A stretch of DNA of 64,000 nucleotides from Strigamia acuminata (GCA_949358305.1 OX442320.1:1180501-1244500), one strand, 5' to 3'; shown: positions 1 through 11,095, numbered from the stretch's first letter. Notes: generated from the sequence alone by a model not told the origin. Numbers and translations are program-made.

Positions 1-2046
1 TTCAGTTAGCCATCGTTTGAAATGACCCAAAACCTCCCCTTTGGTTTTCATCATAATTATCCACATATACCGTGAATAGTCGTCCACGAGAATAAAATAG
101 TAATTAGCCCCACCTAAGGAAGGACCCTGTGATTTCCCCCAGACATCCATGTGTACAATGTCTAAAATCCCTTTGGTTGAAATCGCAACTATAGGGGGAA
201 AGCTTGCTCTCGTGCTTTTGGCGGTTGCACATGCGTCACAGGTAGACAATTCCTTAGTGGACAGGTTAATTCCAAATACGTCATCAGACTTTTCTAATGT
301 TGAAATGCCTTTAGCATTGAGATGGCCCATCCTCGAATGCCATGTGTCCATGGTTTGGGGCCGCTCCTGGTTTCTAACTTTCACATCATTGGCGTTTCCG
401 CCGTTAGCTTTCGCTGTCGCATTAGCTTGGGGAATATTTGCAGGAGGTGTCTGAACCTCATTCCCCGCTTTCGGTAAATTAATCGCCGCAGGCGCTGACG
501 TTTTCTCGCTCACTTGCGCACTCAAATTAGCTGCGGACGTCCCTTTATCCGACTTACTCAAACTTTTTAGTAATGCGTTCTTATAGTCTAAAATGGTTAG
601 TAACGGTTGCACAAATCTTTCATCCTTTACAGATGATTTGATCAAGTCGAGGACAGCAGCCGCATTCTGTTGCGCAGTTAATGCAGCTGTGTTTACATTC
701 CCAACCTCGATACGACAGTTAACTTTATACAATCTATTCGAAGTTCGAACTGCCGTAATCGATGGTTCCTCGATCTTATCTTTATAAATAAACATTTCCC
801 CATTTTTGACAAATGTGCACATCCCAGCCTCATCGGTGCGTCCAAGTGAGATGAGATTCTTCCGAAAATTGGGTGCGAAGAAAACATTCTTCAAAGTAAT
901 GTCCCTATGTCGGGTTCCATAAAGCGTGGTGATGACAACATTTCCGACTCCTTCGATTTTCGATTTGCCTTCACCTTGTTGTACGCTGAAGTTAGACAGC
1001 GGTCTAAAGTCCGAGAACCAACTCCGGTTGAAAGAGAAATGGTCGGTCGCCCCTGTGTCCACGTACCATTGAGAATCACAATTGCCGTGCGACACAAGGG
1101 ATAATGGCTGCGCAGGTTTTTCCTCCAATACTGCCGAGTATAAAGTGTGGGGCTCATCCGCATACGGGTCCAGCTGTGTGAGATTTGCTCTCTGTTGCCC
1201 TTTTCCACGGCCCCTGCCGCGTCCACTTCCTCGATTTAATTGGGCCGGCGAACCAGCAGCGGCAGGAAAAGTCCCAAAAGTTCCTTGCTGTTTTGGAGGC
1301 GACGGGCACTCTCTAGCGAAGTGACCCGTCCCTCCACAATTAAAACAAGTGCCCCGTGAGGGCCCAGCAGCTGTTGAAGGTTTCCCACGTGGTTTCCATT
1401 TTTGCTTGGCAAATAATGCAGTATTGTCCATTTGTTGAGTTAGGACACCGAATTCGTTGCTTGATTCGTAAAGGCGATTGTATTCGCCAAGCAACCTCTC
1501 TTTCACGTTTTTAGCCGTGAACTCAGTATCTTCCCAATGATACGCTGTCTGTTTAATGTTCTCATATTGTGGGGGTAAGTGGTCCAAATACTGGAAAGCG
1601 TGGAACTCGTCGGAGACGTCGATTTTCACGTCTTTTAATTCCGTGACCTTCCGATCGACTCGCCCCGTGAAAACGAGCATTTCCTCGCCTTCTAACATTT
1701 TCATGTTCAAAAAGTCACGGCGCAGTCGAGCGCGGCGTGCCCTCGTCGTCGGTTGATAAGCGTCTTTTAACGCTTCCCAGACTTTTGCAGCAGTGGGACA
1801 AGAGACGGCAATGACTTGCTGAGGTTCCGCGCAACTCATGCAAAGGGTTGACATGGCTTTGTCCTCTCGGACTTTGAAGTCCCTTTTCTCCTTTGCTGTG
1901 GCGGTGTCAGGCGGTTCTTTCTCCGTACCATCCACGTGGCCCCAAACACCGTTGTATTTGAGGAGCAGCTGGACCTGCACCGACCACGTAGCATAGTTCG
2001 TGCCGTCGAGTTTTTTAATATCCTTATAGTCGTCGTGTTTTGACAT
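1..2046 (-). CDS. Copia gag-pol polyprotein of element D, 5' part (cut by window edge)
   Basis: Minus-strand frame starting at the ATG complementary to 2044-2046. It gives 682 codons before the window ends, with the same length as the matching part of element C (26860-28905), so no indel has accumulated. It covers the Gag region, a CCHC zinc knuckle (CFNCGGTGHFAREC), the aspartic protease motif DTGA, the GAG-pre-integrase HHCC region and the first part of the integrase core. The retrotransposon polyprotein would make the particle and copy and insert the element. RT and RNase H lie beyond the left edge. The leader is split by element F, so normal full-length transcription of this copy is not expected. 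Confidence 0.9.
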   Translation of the reverse strand, partial: MSKHDDYKDIKKLDGTNYATWSVQVQLLLKYNGVWGHVDGTEKEPPDTATAKEKRDFKVREDKAMSTLCMSCAEPQQVIAVSCPTAAKVWEALKDAYQPTTRARRARLRRDFLNMKMLEGEEMLVFTGRVDRKVTELKDVKIDVSDEFHAFQYLDHLPPQYENIKQTAYHWEDTEFTAKNVKERLLGEYNRLYESSNEFGVLTQQMDNTALFAKQKWKPRGKPSTAAGPSRGTCFNCGGTGHFARECPSPPKQQGTFGTFPAAAGSPAQLNRGSGRGRGRGKGQQRANLTQLDPYADEPHTLYSAVLEEKPAQPLSLVSHGNCDSQWYVDTGATDHFSFNRSWFSDFRPLSNFSVQQGEGKSKIEGVGNVVITTLYGTRHRDITLKNVFFAPNFRKNLISLGRTDEAGMCTFVKNGEMFIYKDKIEEPSITAVRTSNRLYKVNCRIEVGNVNTAALTAQQNAAAVLDLIKSSVKDERFVQPLLTILDYKNALLKSLSKSDKGTSAANLSAQVSEKTSAPAAINLPKAGNEVQTPPANIPQANATAKANGGNANDVKVRNQERPQTMDTWHSRMGHLNAKGISTLEKSDDVFGINLSTKELSTCDACATAKSTRASFPPIVAISTKGILDIVHMDVWGKSQGPSLGGANYYFILVDDYSRYMWIIMMKTKGEVLGHFKRWLTE

Positions 2047-2939
2047 CACGACGACACAATGCACAATAATAATGAAGGATGCACGAAAAATCACTAAATT
2101 CGGAAATTATTCCGCACAAAAACACTTCACTCAAAACAAATCACACAGTGCACACTTGTCACCCACCAAAAATGAAGGCGAAAAAACAATTCCACCCGTG
2201 GGCAAACCGCTATAAGAGCGGCGAGCAAACCTTGACTGGTCGTTCCCCAACTCTTCCGTCCGACCACCTGGGGTCGCGGGATCGGTTGGGTGGCCGTGAA
2301 CAAGCCCAGACAAGAATACAGTGCCACGTGCCCGACTGGACGTAGGGTGGCACCGATACTAAGAGGGAAACCCGAACAAAAACTTAAATGTAACAGAGTT
2401 TCACGACAAAATGATAAATACACTTTTGCGTTGTTAAGATGGGCGGATTGCGGGATCCGATCGTCGCAATCGCTTCCGTCCAGCGTAGAACGTTGTTTAG
2501 ACGTTATCGGTGCGCGGAAATGGGGCTGACGCGCTACCGCTCGCACACGTCCGTGCAAAGCGGGGAAAAACGATCCAAAATCGTCGTCGCGCCCGTCCGC
2601 GCCTTCGTGTAGCACTCCGGGGTGCAAAACACGGCTTTTCCGGTCAAATATTGTCGTGTACGCAGACTTATGCGTACAGAGACACTCGAAATTGGTTTCC
2701 ACCGTCGACGGCGATGAAAATCCAAACAAAAATGGCCGCTGGTGAGGATTTGTTCTCCACCGGCGATCCACTGCTGATTTCCGATCGTTTTCGGTAATTT
2801 TCGCCTGATTCGGGGCGAAAATGCGTCGTATCGACGTTGATTCTCGTTGTTTCGGCGAGAATAATCGTCGTCTCGGCAAAAAACTGGCGTCTAGGCGTGT
2901 ATCGGCCCGAAAACACGTCGTTGCTACGTCGGCCGCACT
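2047..2939 (-). other. Leader of copia D, 3' part
   Basis: Untranslated leader between PBS and gag, corresponding to about 25974-26859 of element C in inverse orientation. It holds the leader motif shared with other copia elements here (GTCGTGAAACT followed by a T-rich run and GGTCCC, about 2365-2410). Open frames across this stretch and into the neighbouring F LTR are not genes. Confidence 0.8.
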
Positions 2940-3474
2940 TGTAGGTCGGTAGCAGAGGAAAACGACCAAAAAGCACTCGAGACTTCGAGTGTAACGTCGC
3001 AAAGGCGTCGCACTACTCGTACGAACGTGTGGGCGACGTCGGGAGCGAAAAAGAATGAAACGACCGCGCAAATGCGCTTATATGTCGTGCAATAAACCAG
3101 GCAGTGTTTAAAAACATAAAAATAAGTTTACTAAACCAAAATACTTACAAATGAAGCAATTACATAGTGAGATCATAAGGGCGAGAGCCAAGACGATGGT
3201 CGCCGCCATCTTGGAAGGTGATAAGAACACTAACGACACCTGGTGTCGTGAATTGGCGTTACGGAATTGAGAAATTCCGTAAAGCTTAACAAAAGCACTG
3301 GGAATAGCATGGTACTCCATGCAAAAACGTAACAAATGCATATAAATGCGGGAAAAGATAAACAATATCGAATATTGATAAAAATGGGAAAATACATCGA
3401 AATAAATGAAATGAGGAGTCGGAATGTGATTCTATATCACATCGATATGTATCATTTGGTTTCTTAGACCAACA
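2940..3474 (-). repeat. 3' LTR of copia F
   Basis: 535 bp, TGTTGG...CTACA on the minus strand. It pairs with 22345-22879 with one difference seen (T against G at the seventh plus-strand base). Near its inner end it carries CCTCTGCTACC, the complement of the element's own PBS. The polypurine tract AAAGGGGGAAT lies directly upstream (complement of 3475-3487). Confidence 0.95.
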
Positions 3475-3673
3475 ATTCCCCCTTTCGATGGAAATAGAAT
3501 CAGGGGAAAAATTACAGTTACTGGAATTACAGTAGGTAATTGAAAATAAATAATAGAGTCGAATCGCCGAGCCGGGTACTGTTATTGAAAACGCCACGTA
3601 GGCCCGAATATTCCCTCAGGAACTCGGTGATCCTCGAAGTCGGGTAAATAACGAAAGAATGTCACGATAAAGT
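3475..3673 (-). other. 3' untranslated region and polypurine tract of copia F
   Basis: About 200 bp between the gag-pol stop codon and the 3' LTR. The only recognisable signal is the polypurine tract at the LTR edge, used to prime plus-strand DNA. Confidence 0.7.
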
Positions 3674-4779
3674 CTAAAGTCGGAACACACGAGAGATCAA
3701 CGACTGAAGACGCTCAGAACTGAGCCACTTAGTGAATATGTCCGCGACGTTGTGCTCGCTGGACACTTTTCGGAGATCAAAACAGCCTGCCGTAAACCAT
3801 TCCCTGAGCCAGTGATACTTGACGCGGATATGCTTCGTCTTCGAGTTTTCCACGTCGTTGGATGTGAATTGTATGCTGGCTAAGGCATCGGAATAAATGA
3901 TCGGACGAGACAGGCGGTTCAAAATCGGGAATTCGGTGAAGATGTTATCGAGCCAAAAGGTTTCCTTCACGCATTCAACTAGGGCGAGGAATTCGGCTTC
4001 CATAGTTGAACACGCGACAGTCGATTGTTTTCGACACGACCAGCCAATTGGCACATTCCCGATATATGTTATGAAGCCGCCGAAACTTAAAGATGTCGCC
4101 AAATCGCTAGCCCACGATGCATCCGTATATGCCCATAACTGGCTTGAGGCGCAGTTCGAAAGTTCGATACGATAATCAATAGTATTCGCCACGTACTGGA
4201 GAACTTGAAGTAGGGCTCGGATGTGGGTGTTGTCGTAGCAAGTGTTAAATTGCGAAAGCGAGATGACGGAGAATAAGATGTCGGGGCGCGTTCGTGATGC
4301 CAGAAAGAGTAATGACCCGATAAGTGAGCGGTAGGGAAAGTCGATCAGGTCCTCTGTCGATGCTCGGACTAATGTTGTTCCGGGTGTTACTGGCACTTTA
4401 ACAAGTCGGTTAGTCGATGTCCCGTACTTCTGAACGAGTTTAGCGATGTATGCACGTTGAGAGATGTAAGTGCGTCCCAATTCGCGGATAAACTCGACGC
4501 CTAACAGTTTGGTAATTGGGCCGAGGTTGACTATATCGAATTTCGAGGTAATGAGTCGAATAATCCGGTCCAAAACACTGTCGGCTGCGTAGAAAAGTAC
4601 AATATCATCGACGTAGACTAGCATAACTGCACAATTGCCATAGATGTAAACGCAATTGCAAGCGGGCATTTTTCGGAATCCGAGGGCTCGAAGTGCTTCG
4701 TCCAGTTTCAAATACCACTGTCGGCCAGACTGGTGGAGTCCGTAAAGAGATTTCACGAGTAACCAAACGTTGTCAGGGT
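3674..4779 (-). CDS. Copia gag-pol of element F, 3' part (RT end and RNase H)
   Basis: Second half of F's polyprotein, separated from 17505-21403 by element G. It begins in the reverse transcriptase, has the copia signature SLYGLHQSGRQWY, then the RT active-site motif YVDD (near 4610) and RNase H with YTDAS, the acidic EAEF motif and YSDALASIQ, ending in a normal stop. This is the expected C-terminal order for Ty1/copia. The ATG near 4873 is inside the LTR of G and is not a real start. Without G the frame joins that of the 5' part directly. Confidence 0.92.
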
Positions 4780-4784
4780 GATTA

Positions 4785-5219
4785 TTTGATAAGTCCGTGG
4801 AGGCCAGGAAACATCGGAAAGGAGTTGAAACCAGCTTAAAATGTGCGGGGAGCTCGCACTTCGCGCCCGCCATGTTTTAATCACATGAAAGCATAAAAGC
4901 AACTGGGTTTGAGGCTAATTGGTCTCAAACCGTACAAAATATGACAATAGGACAAATCAATAGCAACAAGCATTGATTTGTTCTTTACAATATAAGTAAT
5001 TGTTAACCTAGGCATAATTAACCGATAAACAACACGGAAAACAACATTTATCGCTCTCTCAAGCAGACGACACAAGAAACATAGAATATGTGTGTTAACA
5101 CACAAGAGTAGCATTAATATGCGCTACACGGGTATCCAAAGGATGCCAACACACATATCTGCCATGCCTATCCAGAAATGCATGGGGAAACGGACAAAAT
5201 AATTAATCGCATACTAATA
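4785..5219 (-). repeat. 3' LTR of copia G
   Basis: 435 bp, identical by eye to 17065-17499. It contains the short GNRA-loop hairpin (complement of 5053-5064) also found in C, D and H LTRs. Its boundary is set by the GATTA duplication on the left and by comparison with the right copy. The TAAAT duplication made by H overlaps its last two plus-strand bases. Confidence 0.93.
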
Positions 5220-5222
5220 AAT

Positions 5223-5891
5223 TGTTAGTATTTGGAGCAGACATATGGTCACAGCCAGTTAATCTTGCGTGTTTCTATATTGTAAGCGGCTCATGTAGCG
5301 CGGTGATCGATTGTTGAGTCGTCTGCTCGAAAGAGCTTATCGTTTAGTCTGTTTTGGTGTGTTATCACTTGATAATACATGGCTTTATTCTATAATGATA
5401 CGCGTTTCCGGATTAGCGTATTGATGACATTGTCTTGTATCACATATCGAGTTGTGTAGTATTTCCCATCTCTGTATCTGTATAGCGTGTCTACGTGGGA
5501 ATGCACATAATCTATGTTAACAATAACATATGTCTAGTGGTGTATTGTAATTAATTAGTTGGATCTCAAATGGTATGATCTTATGTTATAAGAAGTGTAA
5601 TATAACATCGAATATTTATTACAATTATGTATAAGTTGTTTTAGTTATTTCTTAATGGTTATTGTATTATTTTCCAAGTTATAATGTAGACTTGTCTTGT
5701 GTATAACCATTTTATGTCACATGTCAACTGTAGTGACACATGTCACAATATTGAATGATTTGTTCTACCTGTATTGTTTTTGACACACTTGGCTTTGTTT
5801 TCTGCCAATAAAGATGGCGGCACGATTTGTGCACTTCACGCACAGCTAGAAAATTGCTTGGGACTCACCTTATTCCGATTATAGGCCAACA
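5223..5891 (+). repeat. 5' LTR of element H
   Basis: 669 bp, TGTTAGTATTTGG to AGGCCAACA, identical by eye to 10408-11076. GCTC-GAAA-GAGC at 5325-5336 can form a hairpin with a GNRA loop. A likely polyadenylation signal AATAAA lies in CCAATAAAGATGG near 5808. Confidence 0.96.
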
Positions 5892-5892
5892 G

Positions 5893-5904
5893 TGGTAGCA
5901 GAGG
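5893..5904 (+). other. Primer binding site of H (initiator tRNA-Met)
   Basis: TGGTAGCAGAGG, one base after the LTR, is complementary to the 3' end of metazoan initiator tRNA-Met. F, G, C and D have the same PBS. Confidence 0.9.
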
Positions 5905-7567
5905 CTTGCGTTTGGTGAGTTGCTGTCATCAATAAGCATTTTCTCGGCGAATTTTTCCACGTCGCGGACGGCCACGACGCACGGAAAACGGGGACGGGAC
6001 GACACGAGACGTTTCCCGCACGTCGCCGAGCAGAGAAGCCGACGATAGGAGCAGCCAAGCAGTATTTTCGCCAAAATTCGCCTGCGAATAGCGAATTCCA
6101 CGTGTTTGATGTTGTAAACACATTTTCGGACGTTTTGGAGCCCAATTGCGTTCGAAAATTGGTGGAAAATTTGACGGAAACCTCTTTTCTGGATGAAAAC
6201 GGCGAACCACTTTTTCGGAAATCCAAGATGGCGGCGCCCACGACTGTACGAGTCTGAGGCCGTGTTTGGACTGTTTTCAAGTCGACGAGTGGATCCCAGC
6301 GCTGGAAATAACAACGTGGGATCACATAAGGAGCCAAGGAAGTTTTTGGAACCGGTTTGGAGTTGAATCGGATTGTTCTTCGTCGGAAACGAAGCATTTT
6401 TCGGCGGCGACGAGTGCAAACATAGTTCGCCAACGTTTAGAGGCTTACCGCACGTATTAAATACGTGCCCACCGATTTGAAGGCGTTTAGCAAACGTATT
6501 TCGGTGGGAAGAGAAGTTTTTCGTGTCCGGGACACGACAAACGAACGGTTGGAACTGGTTATGGAGCGACGAGACACGCTGTGAACGAGCGGCGTCGCAT
6601 TCGACGATAAAGCGTCGAAAACCAGTGAATTTCGATTGGAAATCACGGGAATCAGTGCCTGGAAAGCAGGAAGGATTGCTAAGAGACGGTAGGAACACAA
6701 AATATAATTTATTTGTTGTATTTTTGCCGATTTTCCACCATGATGTGCGGTGCAGCCAGATCCAAGATGGCGCCGCCCATGCCAAGCTGGTGAAAAAGGA
6801 CGAGAATCGTTGCCAACGAGTATTTGGAGCATCTCCATCGTTGGATAACGTCGGGAAGACGTTCTACGGAACAGCGGCTAGTGTTTCGAGAGGTTTTTGG
6901 AATTTTTTTCGGCGAACATTTCGATTTTTGGAGCGATTTTTCGCACGCGACGTGCGAATCGAGATTTTGGAATCACGGATTGGCCCGTACAGGGTATCTG
7001 TGCATCGTTGGACCGGTTAAGTCTTGTACCAGGTGTACAAGTGAATTGCAACGGATTCCAGCGTTAGGAGCGACGTTTCAGCGACGTCTTCGCGGGATTT
7101 GCGACGCAAAAATCCCGCAAATTTCAACGACAACGTGCCAGCATTGTTTTGTTTATTTGGGATTGTCGTGAAACTCTGTTATAGTTATTTAAGGTTTTGT
7201 TTTGGGGTCCCTTTGTTTGTTCCTTGCCCTTTACTCGGTCGAGTAGCAAGGTCCTATTTCCTCACAGGCTATTTCTGGCCACCAAGTGTCCCGCGGGCCC
7301 AGGAGCACCGGTCGGAACTTGGGAAATACTGTGGTGGAGTTTGTCATCTCACTTAGTGAGATTAGCCCAAGGGAAGTTGTGCATTTTCTCCTTCATTTTG
7401 GTTGGGAAAAATGTTTTTGTGTATTTTCAAAGTGGAAAAGTGTTTCTAGTGAAAGTGCTACGGTTGAATTTGTGGAAATGTGTTTTGTGCCATCACTAAA
7501 TTTATTAGTGAGTGTGGTGTGGTTGTGTGGCTCAAGTTTTGTGCACACAGTGTTTTGTGCAACGAAA
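5905..7567 (+). other. Leader of element H
   Basis: Long untranslated leader without a convincing gene. It holds a motif at 7164-7215 (GTCGTGAAACT, T-rich run, GGGGTCCC) that is shared with the leaders of G (complement of 16251-16300), C (about 26499-26545), D and, more weakly, F. A conserved leader segment in autonomous and non-autonomous copies is what a packaging or dimerisation signal would look like; that role is inference. Confidence 0.65.
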
Positions 7568-10222
7568 ATGTCTGTAACAGACAATGGGAATGCCTGCAGC
7601 AAACAAACAATGGACAATACACACAAAGCTCAATTGAAGACGGAAACACACGAACAAAGTGTCTCTAACGGACAAACAGTGCGTAACGCACTTGATGAAC
7701 AATTGGAGAAGAAAATTGATTCTTTTGAGAAAAAATATTTGAATTTGGATTTGAATGCTGATTTAAATGTGGATAAAATTGCATTATTACTAACCCATTT
7801 AATTGATAAGAGCGAATTAACAGACAACATAGATACTGTGATAAAGGGCATGGCTAATTTAATCTTAGCAATTAGTAAAATGCGTGTGCAAGAAGAGAAA
7901 GCAAATGGGGTTAGTTATGGCAAAGTGCGGGGCACTAGCAGTTTAAATCAGAGCAATGAAATGGTTGATTCAAATAGAATGTCGGATGACTTGAATGATT
8001 TGAGCGTAATCTCAAATGGTGATGTAGGAAACATCAAATCCCAACATGGAAACGGGAATTTAGAGTTTTTGGACCAAGTTCAAATGAAAGCTAGCAATGG
8101 AAATAAGAAATTGAATTTCACCACAGTTAAAAGTGGTAAACCCCTCAATTGGAATAAGAAAAATGGGGAAAATAACCAATGTAGGATTGGTAACTTAGAA
8201 TTTTTGAACCGGGTTCGGAATAGAAAGAGAGAGGGGAACCCAAATAGGAGTGATCTTTTAATAGAGATTTCAGGGAAATCTAATACGGGTTTGAGTAACC
8301 AAAAGTCAAGTATGACAACAGGGATTAAATGGAATGGTCCCCTGAATTCTGGTATTAAAAACCAGAAAAAGAATTATAAAAATGTGACAAAGCAGAAAGG
8401 AGAGTGTAACAAGGACAGGGTCCTTCCATTCTCATTGTGGCATACCCGGATGGGGTATTCGAATGAAGAGAGTGTTTATGCCATGAATGGGTCACAAAGT
8501 GTGTTTGGTGTCCGATTAGAAGACACGGGGACCGCCCCTATAACAGGGGATTTTGCAAATACAAATATTTGCCCGACACAAAGAGATAACGGCAGGAAAG
8601 CTTTAGAAGCTGTGCATTTGAGTGTTTGGAAGGCCCCAACTAAGGAAAAATATCTCATTATAATAGATAATTGTTCTGAATACGCATGGTTTAGACCATT
8701 AAAGGAAAACAGCATTGTACTGGAATTTCAAGATTGGTTAAATGAAATTAAATGCTTTCCAGGAACTGTGAATAAAATTTATTTAGGCCCTGGGATGGAA
8801 TTTTCCACAGAAGAATTGACAGCGTGGGTAGAAGTAATGAAGAATTTCGGGATTACAATTGATAATTTAGATTCTGATAACCCAATGGCTGACTCCATCT
8901 CCGAGAGGGCTAATGCAGATATTGTAAATGGGGTGGAAAGTTTGATTGTAGAAAATAAATTCCCCAGTAATTTGTGGTTGGAGCTGGCCAACACAATGGT
9001 CTATTTAAGGAATAGAGCCCCCAGGATTAATTTAGACTGGAAAACCCCATACAACGTATTGTATGACCGATGTGTATCGGTACGGCATCTCAGATGCGTT
9101 GGGTCAAAAGTTAGAGTTTTCCACATTAATGATGGGAAGAGGTGTTCCTGGGTGGGCGCCTTAGTTGGGTATTCGACATTTAATAGAAAATACCGGGTCT
9201 GGGACCCATTGAGAGATAGGATTTTTCAAACGAATAATGTACAAGTAGATGAGTGGAGTTATTGGCACGAGGGGGAAGTTAAACCCTCTCTGGGAATTTC
9301 TAATGTGGGCCAAACTTCAGGTAGTGAAGGAATTGAAATTCCATCGACGGTTGTTGGAGTGCCAACATCTCCTCAGTTTGAAATGCTTTCCTTATGGCAA
9401 GTAGGATCTGAGAATCCCCCATTGTCATTAAGCAAAGAAAGGGAACACTTAGGAAGTGTTGAAAGTGTTAAAAACGAGGGGGAACATTTAGGAACATTTA
9501 CTTCAAGTGATGAAGAGTTTTGTGCGGGACTGGCTTGTGAACAGCAATCTTCCCCTTTGGTGAACACAGTGGAAGATGAAATTTCTCCATTAATTGAGAC
9601 AGAGGGGGAGTTTAAAAAGAAACCGGAAAAATTGGAACAAGAAGGGAAATTTAGTGATAGGGTAAATAATTTGCCACTAGGAATTCCTCCCGAGTTAACA
9701 CATGAGGAATCTGAGCCAATTGCAAACAAAAGTGAAGGATTAGAACAGTTTGCATTGGATTATGAGCCCAAGTCCGTTGAAGGGATTAGGCAGGATCCCA
9801 TGAAAGTTTGCGATATTTCTTCGACGTCACGGGAAGATGACATTTCCCCAACACCGGTAGAGACACTGATAGGTGTGGGTGAAGATAAAGTCTTTAGGAC
9901 AGAGGGGGAATGCGGAAAGACTAAAAGACGCAAGAAAAGGTGTAGGAAATCCAAGAATGTTGTTTTAATGAAAACAAAGGATGATGAATATCGTTTGGCG
10001 GTTAATGAACCGATATTGGATAATGAAACAACTAAAAATGTTACGTTGATGGAAGCGGATGACATGGAATGTGAATTGATGGCTGGTGAGCCGGATTGTA
10101 TTAGTTATGTCCTGACCGAAGGGGATGTGAAATTTGAAGAGCTAAGCGAACGGGACAAACAAACTATAATTGATAAGTTAGGATTCACGTGGGACAAAAA
10201 CTTCATTTACCCCAAATATTAG
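7568..10222 (+). CDS. Pseudo-integrase protein of element H
   Basis: Open frame of 884 codons from the ATG at 7568; it stays open upstream to 7286, but the leader comparison with C and G places the start near 7568. Residues 1-280 are Asn/Lys/Ser-rich with no capsid or zinc knuckle I can recognise. Residues about 290-570 align with the copia GAG-pre-integrase and integrase core: LWHTRMGY, IIIDNCSEY, ERANADIVNG, LRNRAP, VSVRHLRCVGS, YRVWDP. The second His of the zinc module is Tyr, the CxxC pair is lost, and the TDNGGEF motif reads LGPGMEF, so the second catalytic Asp is gone; the first Asp and the Glu remain. The acidic C-terminal third contains a basic cluster near residue 785 (KTKRRKKRCRKSK), a possible nuclear localisation signal. 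No RT follows. It is unlikely to be an active integrase. A dosage-control or DNA-tethering role would be inference. Confidence 0.88.
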   Translation: MSVTDNGNACSKQTMDNTHKAQLKTETHEQSVSNGQTVRNALDEQLEKKIDSFEKKYLNLDLNADLNVDKIALLLTHLIDKSELTDNIDTVIKGMANLILAISKMRVQEEKANGVSYGKVRGTSSLNQSNEMVDSNRMSDDLNDLSVISNGDVGNIKSQHGNGNLEFLDQVQMKASNGNKKLNFTTVKSGKPLNWNKKNGENNQCRIGNLEFLNRVRNRKREGNPNRSDLLIEISGKSNTGLSNQKSSMTTGIKWNGPLNSGIKNQKKNYKNVTKQKGECNKDRVLPFSLWHTRMGYSNEESVYAMNGSQSVFGVRLEDTGTAPITGDFANTNICPTQRDNGRKALEAVHLSVWKAPTKEKYLIIIDNCSEYAWFRPLKENSIVLEFQDWLNEIKCFPGTVNKIYLGPGMEFSTEELTAWVEVMKNFGITIDNLDSDNPMADSISERANADIVNGVESLIVENKFPSNLWLELANTMVYLRNRAPRINLDWKTPYNVLYDRCVSVRHLRCVGSKVRVFHINDGKRCSWVGALVGYSTFNRKYRVWDPLRDRIFQTNNVQVDEWSYWHEGEVKPSLGISNVGQTSGSEGIEIPSTVVGVPTSPQFEMLSLWQVGSENPPLSLSKEREHLGSVESVKNEGEHLGTFTSSDEEFCAGLACEQQSSPLVNTVEDEISPLIETEGEFKKKPEKLEQEGKFSDRVNNLPLGIPPELTHEESEPIANKSEGLEQFALDYEPKSVEGIRQDPMKVCDISSTSREDDISPTPVETLIGVGEDKVFRTEGECGKTKRRKKRCRKSKNVVLMKTKDDEYRLAVNEPILDNETTKNVTLMEADDMECELMAGEPDCISYVLTEGDVKFEELSERDKQTIIDKLGFTWDKNFIYPKY

Positions 10223-10407
10223 AGGGGGAATGAGATTGTACGTTAATTGAACTGGAGTCTTTAACATCAAGTACGTTTTGGTTAGGAGAGAACAACTTGT
10301 AACCCTAGATAAATGCATTTTCGGGGCGCATTTGAAATACTGCGCAGTGATGGGGTTATTGCGTATTCTTCTGTCCGGTTTAGACCATATGCTGCTCAGA
10401 GGGGGTA
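10223..10407 (+). other. 3' untranslated region and polypurine tract of H
   Basis: 185 bp between the stop codon and the 3' LTR. It ends with the purine run CAGAGGGGGTA, the expected plus-strand primer. Confidence 0.75.
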
Positions 10408-11076
10408 TGTTAGTATTTGGAGCAGACATATGGTCACAGCCAGTTAATCTTGCGTGTTTCTATATTGTAAGCGGCTCATGTAGCGCGGTGATCGATTGTT
10501 GAGTCGTCTGCTCGAAAGAGCTTATCGTTTAGTCTGTTTTGGTGTGTTATCACTTGATAATACATGGCTTTATTCTATAATGATACGCGTTTCCGGATTA
10601 GCGTATTGATGACATTGTCTTGTATCACATATCGAGTTGTGTAGTATTTCCCATCTCTGTATCTGTATAGCGTGTCTACGTGGGAATGCACATAATCTAT
10701 GTTAACAATAACATATGTCTAGTGGTGTATTGTAATTAATTAGTTGGATCTCAAATGGTATGATCTTATGTTATAAGAAGTGTAATATAACATCGAATAT
10801 TTATTACAATTATGTATAAGTTGTTTTAGTTATTTCTTAATGGTTATTGTATTATTTTCCAAGTTATAATGTAGACTTGTCTTGTGTATAACCATTTTAT
10901 GTCACATGTCAACTGTAGTGACACATGTCACAATATTGAATGATTTGTTCTACCTGTATTGTTTTTGACACACTTGGCTTTGTTTTCTGCCAATAAAGAT
11001 GGCGGCACGATTTGTGCACTTCACGCACAGCTAGAAAATTGCTTGGGACTCACCTTATTCCGATTATAGGCCAACA
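10408..11076 (+). repeat. 3' LTR of element H
   Basis: 669 bp, identical by eye to the 5' LTR at 5223-5891, followed directly by the target duplication TAAAT. The GNRA-loop hairpin lies at 10510-10521. Confidence 0.96.
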
Positions 11077-11095
11077 TAAATCCCCCTTCGATTAA
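11077..11095 (-). other. Polypurine tract of copia G
   Basis: CGAAGGGGGAT on the minus strand directly after the gag-pol stop. Without H it would abut the 3' LTR at 5219. Confidence 0.75.

Larger units (their letters stand above)
5223..11076 (+). mobile_element. Element H: non-autonomous copia-related LTR element with a pseudo-integrase ORF
   Basis: Plus-strand element of 5854 bp with two LTRs of 669 bp (5223-5891 and 10408-11076) that look identical, flanked by the perfect duplication TAAAT (5218-5222 and 11077-11081). It has an initiator-Met PBS (5893-5904), a 1.66-kb leader, one long ORF (7568-10222) and a polypurine tract (10397-10407). It lacks a zinc knuckle, protease, reverse transcriptase and RNase H. 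The LTR hairpin, PBS and leader motif match those of G, the element it sits in, and of C. I infer that it is mobilised in trans by a G-like copia element. An alternative is a recent internal deletion, but the ORF has its own diverged sequence and ends normally. Confidence 0.93.

Noticed and set aside
2127-3071. 314-codon minus-strand frame across D's leader and F's LTR
   Set aside because: It crosses the D/F insertion junction, has no recognisable domain, and shares its sequence with untranslated leader in element C.
7286-7567. Upstream in-frame start for the H protein
   Set aside because: The leader comparison with C and G places the start near 7568; the extra segment is translated leader sequence without conservation.
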